NCBI GenBank assembly: GCA_029776155.1
Contig: JAKOTU010000041.1
Span: forward strand, 1 to 41,564
Direction: 5' to 3'
DNA: 41,564 nucleotides
Source of the DNA: Bacillota bacterium
GTDB lineage: Bacteria; Bacillota; Limnochordia; Darwinibacteriales; Darwinibacteriaceae
Part shown: piece by piece, positions 6,993 to 15,882 of the stretch
Position numbering within the stretch: the first letter of the stretch is position 1
Layout: each line of letters begins with the position of its first letter
Translations under genes and position numbers: made by a program
The notes under the pieces: model-generated
Seen by the model: the letters and a program-made list of their open reading frames with translations, nothing else
Told to the model about the DNA's origin: nothing
Database searches by the model: none

Positions 6993-9641
6993 CTACAGAG
7001 CAATTCCCTCCAACAGCTGCCTTAACTGCCGACGGCTTTCTTCCAAAGCAGTGGGCAGTTTTTCGGGGAGGCGTCCTCCTGCCTGCGCCATATCGGGCCG
7101 GCCTCCGCCACCGCCGCCGCAGATCTGGGCCGCAGCTTTCACGACCTGACCCGCATGAACACCGGCTTGGGTCAGTGACTTGGACACCATACTCACAAAA
7201 AGAACCTTCTCGCCACTTCTGCTTCCCAAGAGGATAGCCGCAGGGTTCAGCCGGTCCCTGATCCGGTCGCCTAGCTCCCGCAGCTCTTCTGGATCTTGAG
7301 CCGCAACTTCCGCCACAACCAGGAAGGCTTGGCCCACCTGCTCTGCACCGGCTAGGAGCTCATCCAGGGAACCTAGGAGGTTTTGGCGCTTCAGCTCGGC
7401 CAGTTCCTTCTCCAGGGCCCGGTTCGCCTCCAGGAGCCGCTCTACCTGCTCCGGCAGCTGCTCCACTTTGCTCTGCAGCTTAGCCTGGAGCTGGTGCAGC
7501 ACATCCTCCTGCGCGTGGACATGGGCCAGGGCTTCTGTGCCCACAACAGCCTCAATGCGCCGCACGCCCGCGGCCACGCTGCCCTCGGAAAGGATTTTAA
7601 ACAGACCTATTTCACCGGTAGCCTGCACGTGGGTACCCCCGCACAACTCCAAGGAGTAATCCCCCACCTGAATCATGCGTACCTCATCCCCGTACTTCTC
7701 ACCAAAGAGGGCCACAGCACCCTGCTGTCTGGCGCTCTCCAGATCTGTTATGGTGGGCACCACAGGAAGGTTGCGCAGGATCTGCCTATTTACTGCCTGT
7801 TCGATCTGCCGCAGCTCAGCAGCGGTTACGGCCTGAAAATGGGTGAAGTCAAAGCGCAGCCGTTTGGGACCGACGTAAGAGCCGGCTTGGTTCACATGGT
7901 CGCCTAGAATGTCCTTGAGGGCCTTATGCAGCAGGTGGGTGGCGGTGTGATGGCGCGCCGTTTCTTTTCTCAGTTCCTCGGAGATAGCCGCCCTGGCCGG
8001 GCTGGCTACCGCGATGTAACCCTTTTCCACCACTCCGAAGTGGCTGACTAGCCCTTCCACCGGTTTGCGTACATCGCTGATGCGGACCGCACCCGTGGCA
8101 GTTTCGATCACGCCCTGATCTCCAATCTGGCCCCCTGCTTCTGCATAGAAGGGAGTGCGGTCCAAAACCACGGCCACTTCGGCGCCCTCCTGGGCGCTGT
8201 CCACGCTGCGGCCATCCACGATCAACCCCACCACTTTAGCCTCGGTTGCAAAGCATTCATAACCCACAAACTCAGTGGTCACAGCCCCCGCCAGCTCTTT
8301 ATAAGCCTCAAGGCGGCTGTCCAGATAACCATGGGCCGTGCGGGATTGTCTGGCCCGCTCCCTTTGGGCCTCCATGGCCTGGCGGAAACCATCTTCATCC
8401 ACGGTGAGCCCCTCGTGGGCCAAGATCTCCCTGGTTAAGTCAAGGGGGAAGCCAAAGGTATCGTAGAGCTGGAAGGCATCAGTTCCGGCAATCACACTTG
8501 TCCCGGCCTTGCGGGCATCTTCCGCCAGTTCCTGGAGGAGCCTCAGCCCCTGTTCCAAGGTGGCGCTGAAACGCTCTTCCTCCAGCCTGACCACATTCCG
8601 CACATATTCCTGACGTTCCACCAGCTCGGGATATGCTCCCTTCATCTGCTGCACCACCACATCCACCATATGGGCAGCAAAGGGCCGGTCAATATGCAGC
8701 AGGCGCGCGTGCCGCACAGCCCGCCGCAGCAGCCTTCTTAAGACGTAGCCCCGCCCCTCGTTGCTGGGCAGTACACCGTCGGCCACCAGGAAAGTAACCG
8801 CGCGCATATGATCCGTGATCACCCGCAGAGACATGTCCGTCTCGGGGCTGGCCCCATATTCTACGCCCGCTAGGCTGCCCACAGCATCCAGGATAGGACG
8901 GATGTTGTCCACCTCAAAGATACTGGTCTTGCCCTGGAGCAGTGCAGCCACCCGCTCCAGACCCATGCCCGTATCGATGCTTTTCGCCTGCAGCGGGGTA
9001 TAAGTATCCCCTTCCTGATGAAACTGGATAAAGACCAGGTTCCAGAACTCCAGAAAGCGTTCGCAGTCGCAGCCGGGCTTGCAGTCAGCCTGACCGCAAC
9101 CGAACTCGGGCCCCCGATCTAAGTAGATCTCGGAGCAGGGACCGCAAGGTCCCGAACCGGTTTCCCAGAAGTTGTCTTCCTTGCCCAGGCGCACGATCCT
9201 CTCCGCAGGCAGGCCCACGTCTTTGTTCCAAATCTCAAAGGCCTCGTCATCATCTAAGTAGATGGAAACCCAGAGCCGGTCGGGAGGAAGCTGCAAATGC
9301 TCCACCACAAACTCCCAGGCCCAGGGAATCACTTCTTTCTTGAAATAATCACCAAAGGAGAAATTTCCCAGCATTTCAAAAAAAGTGGCATGACGGTCTG
9401 TCTTGCCCACGCTGTCAATATCACCGGTGCGGATGCACTTCTGGCTAGTGGCAATACGCGGTGAAACGGGCTTCTCTAGACCGAGAAAATAACGTTTGAA
9501 AGGCACCATCCCAGCCACCGTGAGCAGTAAGGTGGGATCCCCGTGGGGGATCAACGAAGCACTGGGCAAGATACGGTGATCCTTGCTCTGGAAAAACTCC
9601 AAAAACATGGTCCGGATTTGATCCACTGTATAGTTCTTCAT
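6993..9641 (-). CDS. alaS: Alanyl-tRNA synthetase
   Basis: AlaRS, about 882 aa, with the class II core near the N-terminus ([20 protein letters not shown], then [14 protein letters not shown]), the editing domain with the zinc-binding HHTATHLLH and CGGTH motifs, a coiled-coil linker rich in Glu/Leu/Gln, and the C-Ala domain with the terminal glycine run [16 protein letters not shown]. The start is taken at ATG 9641 with TTGGAG 9 nt upstream; a GTG at 9686 would add 15 residues not seen in relatives. A strong promoter lies about 64-92 nt upstream and no T-box fits in the short leader, so it heads the block without alanine-specific attenuation. Confidence 0.96.
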   Translation of the reverse strand: MKNYTVDQIRTMFLEFFQSKDHRILPSASLIPHGDPTLLLTVAGMVPFKRYFLGLEKPVSPRIATSQKCIRTGDIDSVGKTDRHATFFEMLGNFSFGDYFKKEVIPWAWEFVVEHLQLPPDRLWVSIYLDDDEAFEIWNKDVGLPAERIVRLGKEDNFWETGSGPCGPCSEIYLDRGPEFGCGQADCKPGCDCERFLEFWNLVFIQFHQEGDTYTPLQAKSIDTGMGLERVAALLQGKTSIFEVDNIRPILDAVGSLAGVEYGASPETDMSLRVITDHMRAVTFLVADGVLPSNEGRGYVLRRLLRRAVRHARLLHIDRPFAAHMVDVVVQQMKGAYPELVERQEYVRNVVRLEEERFSATLEQGLRLLQELAEDARKAGTSVIAGTDAFQLYDTFGFPLDLTREILAHEGLTVDEDGFRQAMEAQRERARQSRTAHGYLDSRLEAYKELAGAVTTEFVGYECFATEAKVVGLIVDGRSVDSAQEGAEVAVVLDRTPFYAEAGGQIGDQGVIETATGAVRISDVRKPVEGLVSHFGVVEKGYIAVASPARAAISEELRKETARHHTATHLLHKALKDILGDHVNQAGSYVGPKRLRFDFTHFQAVTAAELRQIEQAVNRQILRNLPVVPTITDLESARQQGAVALFGEKYGDEVRMIQVGDYSLELCGGTHVQATGEIGLFKILSEGSVAAGVRRIEAVVGTEALAHVHAQEDVLHQLQAKLQSKVEQLPEQVERLLEANRALEKELAELKRQNLLGSLDELLAGAEQVGQAFLVVAEVAAQDPEELRELGDRIRDRLNPAAILLGSRSGEKVLFVSMVSKSLTQAGVHAGQVVKAAAQICGGGGGGRPDMAQAGGRLPEKLPTALEESRRQLRQLLEGIAL

Positions 9642-9704
9642 AAAGTGCCGCTCCAAGCGGTTCCCCCCATTTCTAAAGCCAGACACTCTCTTTTCGCTAA
9701 CACA

Positions 9705-9733
9705 ATATTATCCAAGTGAGGTTACCTTGTCAA
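9705..9733 (-). promoter_or_regulatory. SigA-type promoter of the alaS block
   Basis: On the minus strand, TTGACA (9728-9733) and TAATAT (9705-9710) are spaced by 17 nt, close to the vegetative consensus. Transcription would start near 9698, giving a leader of about 57 nt before the alaS ATG. Confidence 0.8.
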
Positions 9734-9778
9734 CTTGGAACGCCGGGGGCTTTCTCCGGGCGGATCGTCCCCCAAAAT

Positions 9779-9806
9779 GAAAAAGGGCCAGCTGTGCTGC
9801 CCTTTT
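9779..9806 (-). terminator. Intrinsic terminator after the AI-2E transporter gene
   Basis: The arms AAAAGGGC (9781-9788) and GCCCTTTT (9799-9806) form an 8-bp stem with a 10-nt loop; on the minus strand the stem is followed by T-rich sequence. It lies 18 nt after the stop of the transporter gene and separates it from the alaS promoter. Confidence 0.8.
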
Positions 9807-9823
9807 GGCTCCCCTGGCCAGCT

Positions 9824-10849
9824 TCACCGGGGCTGGGGACGGCGCAGAAGAAAGTAGTCCAACAGCACCCGTCCAATAGCCGCGGCGGGAACGGCAATTA
9901 GCAGGCCCAGCAGCCCCAAGAGGTGTCCACCCACCAGCACGGCAAAGATCACCACCAAGGGGTGCAGACCCACCCGATCCCCAATGAGCCAGGGGGAGAT
10001 CAGGCTGTTTTCGATCTGGTTAGCCGCCACAAACAGCACGAACACCCAGAGCACAGTCACCGGGGACTTGGAGAGGGCCAGGGCCGCCGCAGGCAGAAAG
10101 CCCAGCACAGGGCCGAAGTAAGGGATAATATCAAACAGGCCCGCAAGCAGGGCAATAAACAAGGCATAGGGTATCTTCAAAAGCCACAGACCCCCGTACA
10201 CAAACAGGCCCACAAACAAGCAGATCCAAAGCTGCCCGCGGAAAAACCCGTTCAGGGCACTATTCACTTCCCCCAAAATGAACAGGGCATCCCCCCGGTA
10301 GTGGGCTGGTATGTAACGCAGGGCCCGCTCCCGCATGGCTTGGTGATCGCGCAGGAAGTAAAAGGCCAAGACAGGCGAGATGAGCAGGGCGAGCAGGTTG
10401 GTGAACAGAGCCATCAAAACCTGTATGAGCCTGCCCGCCAGGCCCTCTAAGGCCAGCTGAATCCGGGCCAAAAGCGTGTCCCAGGCCTCCTGCAGTGTGG
10501 CCGGGAGCTTAAGGCGCCTAAGAAAACCCACTGCGTCCTGCCCCAGTTCTTCCAGTTGCACGGCCTGGCGAGGGAGCTTGCGGGCAATCTCTTCCAGCTC
10601 TTTGAGCAAGTTGGGCAGGGTAAGGCTGAGTAACAGCCCAAAGACCACGCCAAAGAGGGCATAGACAATGAGGATGGCTGCCACCCGCGAAGCGCCCCGT
10701 TTTTCCACCGCGACAATCAGGGGATAGACCACGTACGCCAAAAGGATCGCAAACAAGAAAGGGGTCAGCACAGCCCTGACCCGATACAGAAAAAGCAAAA
10801 CCCCCAAAAAGAGCAGTGTCCACCAAGCGCGTCGGGACACAGGCCTCAA
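9824..10849 (-). CDS. AI-2E family transporter (YrrI/PerM-like membrane protein)
   Basis: A 341-aa polytopic membrane protein with about eight hydrophobic segments. It shows the family pattern: paired N-terminal helices, a long hydrophilic stretch (about residues 75-135) with LEELGQDAVGFLRRL, then FYFLRDHQAMRERAL, and the motif FDIIPYFGPVLGFLPAA near the C-terminus. The family includes TqsA and sodium/proton antiporters, so the substrate is unknown. It lies upstream of alaS as yrrI does in Bacillus. The start is TTG at 10849, overlapping the stop of the small gene upstream by 4 nt, so the two are probably co-translated. Confidence 0.85.
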   Translation of the reverse strand: MRPVSRRAWWTLLFLGVLLFLYRVRAVLTPFLFAILLAYVVYPLIVAVEKRGASRVAAILIVYALFGVVFGLLLSLTLPNLLKELEEIARKLPRQAVQLEELGQDAVGFLRRLKLPATLQEAWDTLLARIQLALEGLAGRLIQVLMALFTNLLALLISPVLAFYFLRDHQAMRERALRYIPAHYRGDALFILGEVNSALNGFFRGQLWICLFVGLFVYGGLWLLKIPYALFIALLAGLFDIIPYFGPVLGFLPAAALALSKSPVTVLWVFVLFVAANQIENSLISPWLIGDRVGLHPLVVIFAVLVGGHLLGLLGLLIAVPAAAIGRVLLDYFLLRRPQPR

Positions 10850-11028
10850 TCCATCCAGTTGCTCAACTGCTGCTCCACAGTGCCCCTGGCCCTGCGCAGC
10901 AGGCTGCGGCCTGTGGAGCGCAGCTGCCTGGTCACAGAACCTTTGGTCATGGTGTTGCCCACATAGATGCCCACAGCAAGACCGGCCAAACCCATCAGCA
11001 GCATATTTCGGCCATTGGCCACATCCAT
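10846..11028 (-). CDS. Small membrane protein of unknown function (about 60 aa)
   Basis: One hydrophobic helix (NMLLMGLAGLAVGIYVGNTM) is followed by a basic, amphipathic tail with QLRSTGRSLLRRARG, similar in style to YtxH-type small proteins, though I cannot assign a family. An open frame continues back to 11112, but it would read through the strong terminator at 11071-11100, so the start must lie below it. ATG at 11028, with GAGGTG adjacent, is the best candidate; a GTG six bases further on fits the SD spacing better. It ends in an overlap with the transporter start. Confidence 0.6.
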   Translation of the reverse strand: MDVANGRNMLLMGLAGLAVGIYVGNTMTKGSVTRQLRSTGRSLLRRARGTVEQQLSNWMD

Positions 11029-11070
11029 CACCTCGTTTGGAGTTCTACCGCTAGCTTCCCCAGATCGGGC

Positions 11071-11100
11071 AAAAAAAACACCGAGATTACCTCTCGGTGT
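11071..11100 (-). terminator. Strong intrinsic terminator of the isc operon
   Basis: A 9-bp perfect stem, ACACCGAGA (11078-11086) with TCTCGGTGT (11092-11100), has a 5-nt loop and is followed on the minus strand by eight T residues. It sits 22 nt after the iscU stop, and closes the iscR-iscS-iscU unit. Confidence 0.92.
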
Positions 11101-11121
11101 CGATTCCTCCACATGCTCACC

Positions 11122-11499
11122 TCACGCAGTGGGGGCTGTTTTCTTCCGGTAGTCGGCGATGGCGGCTCCCAACGCCTCTGCAGCCAAATTCGAGCAGTGC
11201 ATTTTCACGGGCGGCAGTCCTTCCAGGGCCTCTGCTACCTGCTGATTGGTGATCTGTTCCGCTTCTTCCAGCGTTTTGCCCTTGGCCATCTCTGTGATCA
11301 TGCTGGAAGTGGCGATGGCGGCACCGCAGCCGAACGTTTTGAATTTGATATCGGTAATAATGTTGTTTTCCACTTTGATCCACATCTTCATAATATCGCC
11401 GCAGCGTGCGTTGCCAACTTCGCCCACTCCGGACGCATCGGGGATTTCACCCACGTTGCGCGGATTGGTGAAGTGGTCCATGACCTTTTCCGAATACAT
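11122..11499 (-). CDS. iscU: Fe-S cluster assembly scaffold IscU/NifU
   Basis: This 125-aa scaffold receives sulfur from the cysteine desulfurase and iron to build Fe-S clusters for transfer. The three conserved cluster ligands are Cys33 (ARCGD, with Asp35), Cys58 (FGCGAAIA) and Cys102 (MHCSNLA), and it begins with the usual MYSEKVMDHFTNPRNVGE. It lacks the LPPVK of classical IscU in exact form but has GLPPVKMHC, which fills the same position. The gene lies 10 nt after iscS. No mnmA gene follows, unlike in many Clostridia. Confidence 0.95.
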   Translation of the reverse strand: MYSEKVMDHFTNPRNVGEIPDASGVGEVGNARCGDIMKMWIKVENNIITDIKFKTFGCGAAIATSSMITEMAKGKTLEEAEQITNQQVAEALEGLPPVKMHCSNLAAEALGAAIADYRKKTAPTA

Positions 11500-11509
11500 G
11501 ATCTTCCTC

Positions 11510-12667
11510 CTATCCTTGATACAGCGGGGACATGGCCCTCAGCCGCTCCACTATGCCCGGTATTTCCTGCAGCACAAATTCCACATCTTCCTCTGTGTTC
11601 TCCCGCCCCAGCGTCAAGCGCAGCGATCCATGGGCGATCTCATGGCTGAGCCCCATGGCCAACAGAACGTGGGATGGGTCCAAAGAACCCGATGTACAGG
11701 CTGAGCCGCTGGAGGCAGCTATTCCCCGCAGATCCAGATTGAGCAGCATGGACTCGCCTTCGATAAACCCGAAACAGACATTTACATTGTTGGGCAACCT
11801 CTGCTCTAAGTGGCCGTTCACCCTGGTATGGGGAATCCTGCTTAGCCCGGAAATAAGCCGGTCCCGGAGCTTGATCAGGCGGGCGTTTTCCTGCTCCCGC
11901 TCTTCCTGGGCCAGGGCAAAGGCCTTGGCCAAACCCACAATCCCGGCCACATTCTCTGTACCCGCGCGGCGCCTCTTTTCCTGGCCGCCGCCGTGAATCA
12001 GGGGGCTGAGCCGCACTCCCTTGCGCACATAAAGGGCACCTACGCCCTTGGGTCCGTAGAATTTGTGGGCAGAGATGGAAAGCAGATCAACGTTGAGCGC
12101 CTCAACGTTCAGATCCAAAACGCCAGCCGTCTGCACCGCGTCGGTATGGAATTTCGCGCCGTGCCTGCGCACGATGGCACCAATCTCACTGATGGGCTGG
12201 ATGGTGCCCACCTCGTTATTGGCATGCATAATGGATACCAAAATGGTATCAGGCCGCAGGGCTGCTTCCACCTGGGCGGGGCTCACTAAGCCGTACTCGT
12301 CCACAGGGAGGATGGTCACTTCAAAACCCTGTTTTTCCAGCCACAGCACGGCATCCAGGACCGCGTGGTGCTCGATGGCGCTGGTGATGATGTGTTTGCC
12401 CCGGTTTTGATCTGCCCAGGCCACACCCTTGATGGCTAGGTTGGCTCCCTCCGAACCACCAGAGGTGAATACGATCTCACTAGGTGAAGCACCCAGAAGG
12501 GCGGACACTTGATCTCTAGCGTTATCCAGCGCCTTGCGGGCGGCTCTCCCCCAGCTGTACACGCTGGAGGGGTTGCCAAATTCGCTGTTGAAGTACGGAA
12601 GCATGGCCTCCAGCACTTCCGGTCGAACTGGCGTGGTTGCTGCGTGATCCATGTAAATTCGTTTCAT
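11510..12667 (-). CDS. iscS: Cysteine desulfurase IscS/NifS
   Basis: A PLP enzyme of about 385 aa that takes sulfur from cysteine for Fe-S clusters and thiolated tRNA. It begins [19 protein letters not shown]; the PLP lysine is in [14 protein letters not shown] and the catalytic cysteine in the mobile loop [11 protein letters not shown]. The start is ATG 12667, which overlaps the iscR stop as TAATG with AAAAGGAT upstream, giving tight translational coupling. A longer frame exists but overlaps iscR fully and does not match the family start. Confidence 0.96.
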   Translation of the reverse strand: MKRIYMDHAATTPVRPEVLEAMLPYFNSEFGNPSSVYSWGRAARKALDNARDQVSALLGASPSEIVFTSGGSEGANLAIKGVAWADQNRGKHIITSAIEHHAVLDAVLWLEKQGFEVTILPVDEYGLVSPAQVEAALRPDTILVSIMHANNEVGTIQPISEIGAIVRRHGAKFHTDAVQTAGVLDLNVEALNVDLLSISAHKFYGPKGVGALYVRKGVRLSPLIHGGGQEKRRRAGTENVAGIVGLAKAFALAQEEREQENARLIKLRDRLISGLSRIPHTRVNGHLEQRLPNNVNVCFGFIEGESMLLNLDLRGIAASSGSACTSGSLDPSHVLLAMGLSHEIAHGSLRLTLGRENTEEDVEFVLQEIPGIVERLRAMSPLYQG

Positions 12668-13107
12668 TATCCTTTTGCCACCCCTAATCCTATGGCCTTC
12701 TGCCTCAAGTCTTCCAGAGTTGTATTGTCCAGCACCCGCTCCATGCTGTCCTGCAGTCTCTTCCATAAGCCCCGCAGCACGCACTGTTCTGGCTGGTCGC
12801 AGTAAGGGCCTGTGCCTGAATCAGAGTCTAGACAGTCAAGGGGAGTGATGGGCCCTTCGAGAACGCGGATGATCTGACCAATGGTAATCCTCTCCGGGGG
12901 ATGGGCCAACTCATAGCCTCCCTGAGCCCCCCGCTTGCTCGCCACCAATCCCGCCTTACGGAGTGCGCCCATGAGCTGTTCCAGGTAGGTCTCGGAAATC
13001 AGCTGGCGCTCAGCTACGCTCCTCAAGGGAATGGGGCCGCTGCCGTAGTTGAGGGCGAGATCAAACATGGCACGGACTCCATACTCGCCCCGCGTGGATA
13101 CGCGCAT
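12667..13107 (-). CDS. iscR: Rrf2 family transcriptional regulator, IscR-like
   Basis: A 146-aa Rrf2 protein: winged helix [18 protein letters not shown] with recognition helix [22 protein letters not shown] and the wing [12 protein letters not shown], then a C-terminal half with Cys92, Cys103 and Cys109. These three cysteines match the cluster-binding positions of IscR more than the cysteine-free pattern of CymR, so it probably senses Fe-S status and controls its own operon. SD GGGGAGG is well placed before ATG 13107. A palindrome between its promoter and start is the likely operator. Confidence 0.88.
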   Translation of the reverse strand: MRVSTRGEYGVRAMFDLALNYGSGPIPLRSVAERQLISETYLEQLMGALRKAGLVASKRGAQGGYELAHPPERITIGQIIRVLEGPITPLDCLDSDSGTGPYCDQPEQCVLRGLWKRLQDSMERVLDNTTLEDLRQKAIGLGVAKG

Positions 13108-13127
13108 GCATCCGCCTCCCCTCATTT

Positions 13128-13144
13128 CCGACTAATTTTGTCGG
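13128..13144 (-). promoter_or_regulatory. Candidate IscR operator (CCGAC-N7-GTCGG)
   Basis: A perfect 5-bp inverted repeat, CCGAC (13128-13132) and GTCGG (13140-13144), around an AT-rich 7-nt centre lies just downstream of the predicted transcription start and about 20 nt before the iscR ATG. Rrf2 dimers bind such palindromes. Its position suits autoregulation by blocking early elongation or clearing RNA polymerase. Confidence 0.55.
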
Positions 13145-13160
13145 GATTGAATTCATTTTG

Positions 13161-13189
13161 ATCATAGCACAGGGGTTAGGGGGCGTCAA
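13161..13189 (-). promoter_or_regulatory. Promoter of the iscR-iscS-iscU operon
   Basis: On the minus strand TTGACG (13184-13189) and TATGAT (13161-13166) are separated by 17 nt, giving a start near 13154. Confidence 0.78.
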
Positions 13190-13201
13190 CGCTGAAAAAG
13201 C

Positions 13202-13230
13202 AAAAAAGCCCCTCAGGGCTGTTGGGGCTT
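13202..13230 (-). terminator. Terminator overlapping the end of rarA
   Basis: AAGCCCC (13206-13212) pairs with GGGGCTT (13224-13230), 7 bp with an 11-nt loop, and the minus strand continues into six T residues. The rising arm encodes the last codons of rarA and the stop codon lies in the loop, so the terminator and the gene end share sequence. Confidence 0.85.
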
Positions 13231-14556
13231 GCTTCTGGCCTTCAACTGGGCGAAATAGGCCAGGCGTTCTTTAATCACCTTTTCGCGACCCTGTTCCGAG
13301 GGCTCATACACCTGAAAACCGCGCAGTTTCTCGGGCAGATAATCCTGAACCACATAGTGATGGGGATAATCGTGGGGGTATTTGTACCCCTTGCCGTGGC
13401 CAAGTTTGGCTGCCCCAGCATAGTGGGCGTCCCGCAGATGCGCTGGCACCGGTTCAGCTCCCCCCTGCTCCACCGCGGCCAGGGCGGCATCCACGGCCTT
13501 GATCACTGAGTTGCTCTTCGGGGCTGTGGCAATATAGATTATGGCCTGGGCAATGGGAATGCGGGCCTCCGGCATGCCCAGCCACTCCAGGGCAAAGCCC
13601 GCGGCTTGGGCCATGAGCAGCGCGGTGGGATCGGCCATACCCACATCTTCCGCAGCATGCACCAACAGCCGGCGCACAATAAAGCGAGGGTCTTCCCCGG
13701 CGTAGACCATGCGGGCATACCAATACAGGGCAGCATCGGGATCGCTGCCCCGCAGAGACTTTATGAAGGCAGAGATAACATCGTAGTGCTGATCTCCCGC
13801 TTTATCGTATCGTACCCGCTGGGTCTGGGCCGCTTCTTCCGCCACAGCCAAGTCCACCACCCGCACTCCCTGCTCATTGGGGGGCGCGGTGAGCACGGCA
13901 AACTCCAAAGTGTTGAGCAGTACCCGGGCATCGCCATTGGCAATGCGCACCAAGTGCAGCAAGGCATCTTCTGCCACAGAGCAAGGCACCTCGCCCAGGC
14001 CCCGGGGGTGTTGGAGAGCCCGCTTGGCCAGGGCAAGTAGATGGTGTTCTTCCAAGGGTTTGAGCTGATAGATCTGGGAACGGCTGAGCAGAGCAGCATT
14101 GACTTCAAAGTAGGGGTTCTCCGTGGTGGCGCCGATGAGGATCAGATCCCCCTTTTCCACCGCGGGCAGCAGCACATCCTGCTGCCCTTTGTTCAGCCTT
14201 TGGATCTCATCCACGAACAAAATGGTGCGTTCGCCATGGTAGGCCCGCCGATCCCTGGCTTCCTCCGCCAGCCGCTTGAGCTCGGCGGCCCCAGTGGTGG
14301 TGGCACTCACGTTGATGAACACACCCTGCGTGGTCTTGGAGATCACATAGCCCAAAGTGGTCTTGCCTGACCCGGGCGGCCCGTAGAGGATGATGGAGCG
14401 CAGGATATCTTCAGTGATAGCCCGTCTGAGAAGCCTTCCCGGGCCCAAAATGTGCTCTTGGCCAACATACTCCTCCAAGGATTCGGGACGCATGCGCACC
14501 GCCAAAGGCGCCTGTTCGTGCCGCAAGGGGCTCTGCTCAAACAAATCCATGCTCAA
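13213..14556 (-). CDS. rarA: Replication-associated recombination protein A (RarA/MgsA), AAA+ ATPase
   Basis: RarA (447 aa) acts at stalled replication forks with SSB and RecA. It has the RuvB-like N-terminus PLAVRMRPESLEEYVGQEH, Walker A GPPGSGKT at 59-66, Walker B with ILFVDEIQRLNKGQQD, and the C-terminal tetramerisation region ending HYVVQDYLPEKLRGFQVYEPS. It overlaps tcdA by 4 nt and shares its transcript. Gene order tcdA-rarA-iscR matches yrvM-yrvN-cymR of Bacillus. Confidence 0.95.
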   Translation of the reverse strand: MSMDLFEQSPLRHEQAPLAVRMRPESLEEYVGQEHILGPGRLLRRAITEDILRSIILYGPPGSGKTTLGYVISKTTQGVFINVSATTTGAAELKRLAEEARDRRAYHGERTILFVDEIQRLNKGQQDVLLPAVEKGDLILIGATTENPYFEVNAALLSRSQIYQLKPLEEHHLLALAKRALQHPRGLGEVPCSVAEDALLHLVRIANGDARVLLNTLEFAVLTAPPNEQGVRVVDLAVAEEAAQTQRVRYDKAGDQHYDVISAFIKSLRGSDPDAALYWYARMVYAGEDPRFIVRRLLVHAAEDVGMADPTALLMAQAAGFALEWLGMPEARIPIAQAIIYIATAPKSNSVIKAVDAALAAVEQGGAEPVPAHLRDAHYAGAAKLGHGKGYKYPHDYPHHYVVQDYLPEKLRGFQVYEPSEQGREKVIKERLAYFAQLKARSKPQQP

Positions 14557-15245
14557 ACCTCCCCGCAGATCTTCCTCACAATCCAGCTGGCCATAATCAA
14601 ACCCGCGGCGCCGGGAACGAAGGCTGTGCTGCCTGGAGTGGAGCCCGCTTTGCTCCCCACGGACTTTTCATCGGAAAAGACCACGGTAAGTCCCCGCCCG
14701 ATCCCCCGCCTGCGCAGGGCTCCCCGCACCGCCCTAGCCAAGGCGCAGGTATGGGTTTGGGAGATATCTGCGATGCGCAGCCGCGTTGGATCCAGCTTGT
14801 TGCCTGCACCCATGGCCGAAATGATGGGAATGCCTTCCGTAAGGCAGCTTTCGATGAGATCCACCTTCGCCTGCACACTGTCAATGGCATCGGCCACAAA
14901 GTCGAGCCCTGCCGGGAGCAGCACTTTGTGGTTCTCACGTTTGTAAAAGGCTTGGCAGGGCAACACCTGGCACTCCGGGTTGATCTGGGCGATTCTCTCC
15001 GCCATCACTTCCACCTTGGGCCGGCCTAGGGTAGCTTCGAGGGCCACAATCTGGCGGTTTAAGTTGGAGATGGCTACCACATCGTGGTCAATGAGGATGA
15101 GCCTCCCCACTCCCGAGCGGGCCAGGGCCTCGGCGGCATGTCCACCTACGCCCCCCAAGCCCACCACGGCCACCGAGGCTCTCTGCAGGCGTTGGAGTTT
15201 TTCCGCTCCCAAGACCAGTTCCGTCCGGACAAATCTATGTTCCAT
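14553..15245 (-). CDS. tcdA: tRNA threonylcarbamoyladenosine dehydratase (TcdA/YrvM)
   Basis: A 230-aa ThiF/E1-like enzyme that cyclises t6A37 to ct6A in ANN-decoding tRNAs using ATP. The nucleotide-binding loop VVGLGGVGGHAAEAL is at about 27-41, followed by LIDHDVVAISNLNRQ and the E1 pattern with DFVADAIDSVQAKV. It ends with GAAGLIMASWIVRK. An SD (GGAGGAAAAGC) directly follows the T tract of the 6S RNA terminator, so expression probably depends on read-through or on a promoter not recognised here. ThiF or MoeB are alternatives but size and synteny favour TcdA. Confidence 0.88.
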   Translation of the reverse strand: MEHRFVRTELVLGAEKLQRLQRASVAVVGLGGVGGHAAEALARSGVGRLILIDHDVVAISNLNRQIVALEATLGRPKVEVMAERIAQINPECQVLPCQAFYKRENHKVLLPAGLDFVADAIDSVQAKVDLIESCLTEGIPIISAMGAGNKLDPTRLRIADISQTHTCALARAVRGALRRRGIGRGLTVVFSDEKSVGSKAGSTPGSTAFVPGAAGLIMASWIVRKICGEV

Positions 15246-15256
15246 GCTTTTCCTCC

Positions 15257-15281
15257 AAAAAAAATACCCCGTAAGGGGTAT
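15257..15281 (-). terminator. Intrinsic terminator of the 6S RNA gene
   Basis: ATACCCC (15264-15270) and GGGGTAT (15275-15281) form a 7-bp stem with a 4-nt loop, followed on the minus strand by eight T residues. The tcdA SD begins immediately after the T tract. Confidence 0.92.
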
Positions 15282-15284
15282 CCG

Positions 15285-15476
15285 GATCCGCCCCCCACCG
15301 TACCGCTAGTGCTGACCCGAATGAACCTGCCTCGGCAGGTGGGTACCCTCCGCACCAGTTCGAGCGTCCCCTCGCAGGGGCATGCCCTAGCTGCTGCGAG
15401 CTCAGGTTCCCTTTGTGTTGGTGTTGGCTCATATCAAGGCCAGATTGATCGCGAGCACAGCAGGGGTGCATCATCT
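15285..15476 (-). ncRNA. ssrS: 6S RNA (RNA polymerase regulator)
   Basis: About 190 nt of GC-rich non-coding DNA has its own promoter and terminator. It folds into one long irregular arm: CACCA pairs with TGGTG, GAGC with GCTC, and CTCGCAG with CTGCGAG around a GGGC/GCCC apex. A small ACCTGC/GCAGGT hairpin lies on the 3' side of the central region and GTGCT/AGCAC closes near the ends. Such a rod with a central bubble is the 6S shape, which mimics an open promoter and binds the vegetative RNA polymerase. Position is the second clue: 6S-1 of Bacillus lies between aspS and yrvM (tcdA). Exact ends are estimates. Confidence 0.75.
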
Positions 15477-15482
15477 AGGTCG

Positions 15483-15511
15483 ATCATAGCACAGTCTCTA
15501 CCGCGATTCAA
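15483..15511 (-). promoter_or_regulatory. Promoter of the 6S RNA gene
   Basis: TTGAAT (15506-15511) and TATGAT (15483-15488) on the minus strand are 17 nt apart. The predicted start, near 15476, fits the 5' end of the folded RNA. Confidence 0.75.
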
Positions 15512-15600
15512 GTACTCTGCTTGTACCGGTTTTTCCCGATTTTTCCGGTTCTACTCGGTTGACCGTAGACATACAGGTTAGCAGAGGAGGGATTGGCAAC

Positions 15601-15882
15601 ATGGATCAGCTTCTAGGCAAAGTGCTGGCCATCGCCTTTGTGATCGAAGTGCTCACCAACACCATCAAAGCGCTGCTGCCGGACCTAAACCGCCGCCACC
15701 TGCCCTTGATTTCAGGGGTGCTGGGCGTCTGTCTGGCCTGGGTGAGCGGCGTGGGTCTTTTGAGCACCCTGGACATACCTGTGCGCAACGTGCTCCTTGA
15801 TTATCTGGTGACAGGGATTGTCACCTCCCGGGGAGCAAACATTGTGCATGACCTGGCGAAAACACTCAGCTCTTCAAGCTAA
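15601..15882 (+). CDS. Small holin-like membrane protein of unknown function
   Basis: A 93-aa protein with two or three hydrophobic segments ([52 protein letters not shown]) and the ending [14 protein letters not shown]. That ending resembles small phage-type holins and related chromosomal membrane proteins, but I cannot name the family. SD AGGAGGGATTGGCAAC precedes the ATG; the frame is open upstream to 15559 without a better start. It is on the plus strand, divergent from the 6S RNA gene, and its last 17 nt overlap the end of aspS head-on. No clear promoter was found. Confidence 0.7.
   Translation: MDQLLGKVLAIAFVIEVLTNTIKALLPDLNRRHLPLISGVLGVCLAWVSGVGLLSTLDIPVRNVLLDYLVTGIVTSRGANIVHDLAKTLSSSS

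Noticed and set aside
9642..9823. T-box riboswitch before alaS
   Set aside because: The promoter lies about 65-90 nt before the start, leaving no room for a specifier and antiterminator, and no T-box core sequence is present. The same holds for hisS and aspS.
15285..15476. SRP RNA or tmRNA instead of 6S RNA
   Set aside because: The highly conserved SRP tetraloop block and the tmRNA tag and tRNA-like ends are missing; the rod-like fold and position next to tcdA fit 6S better.
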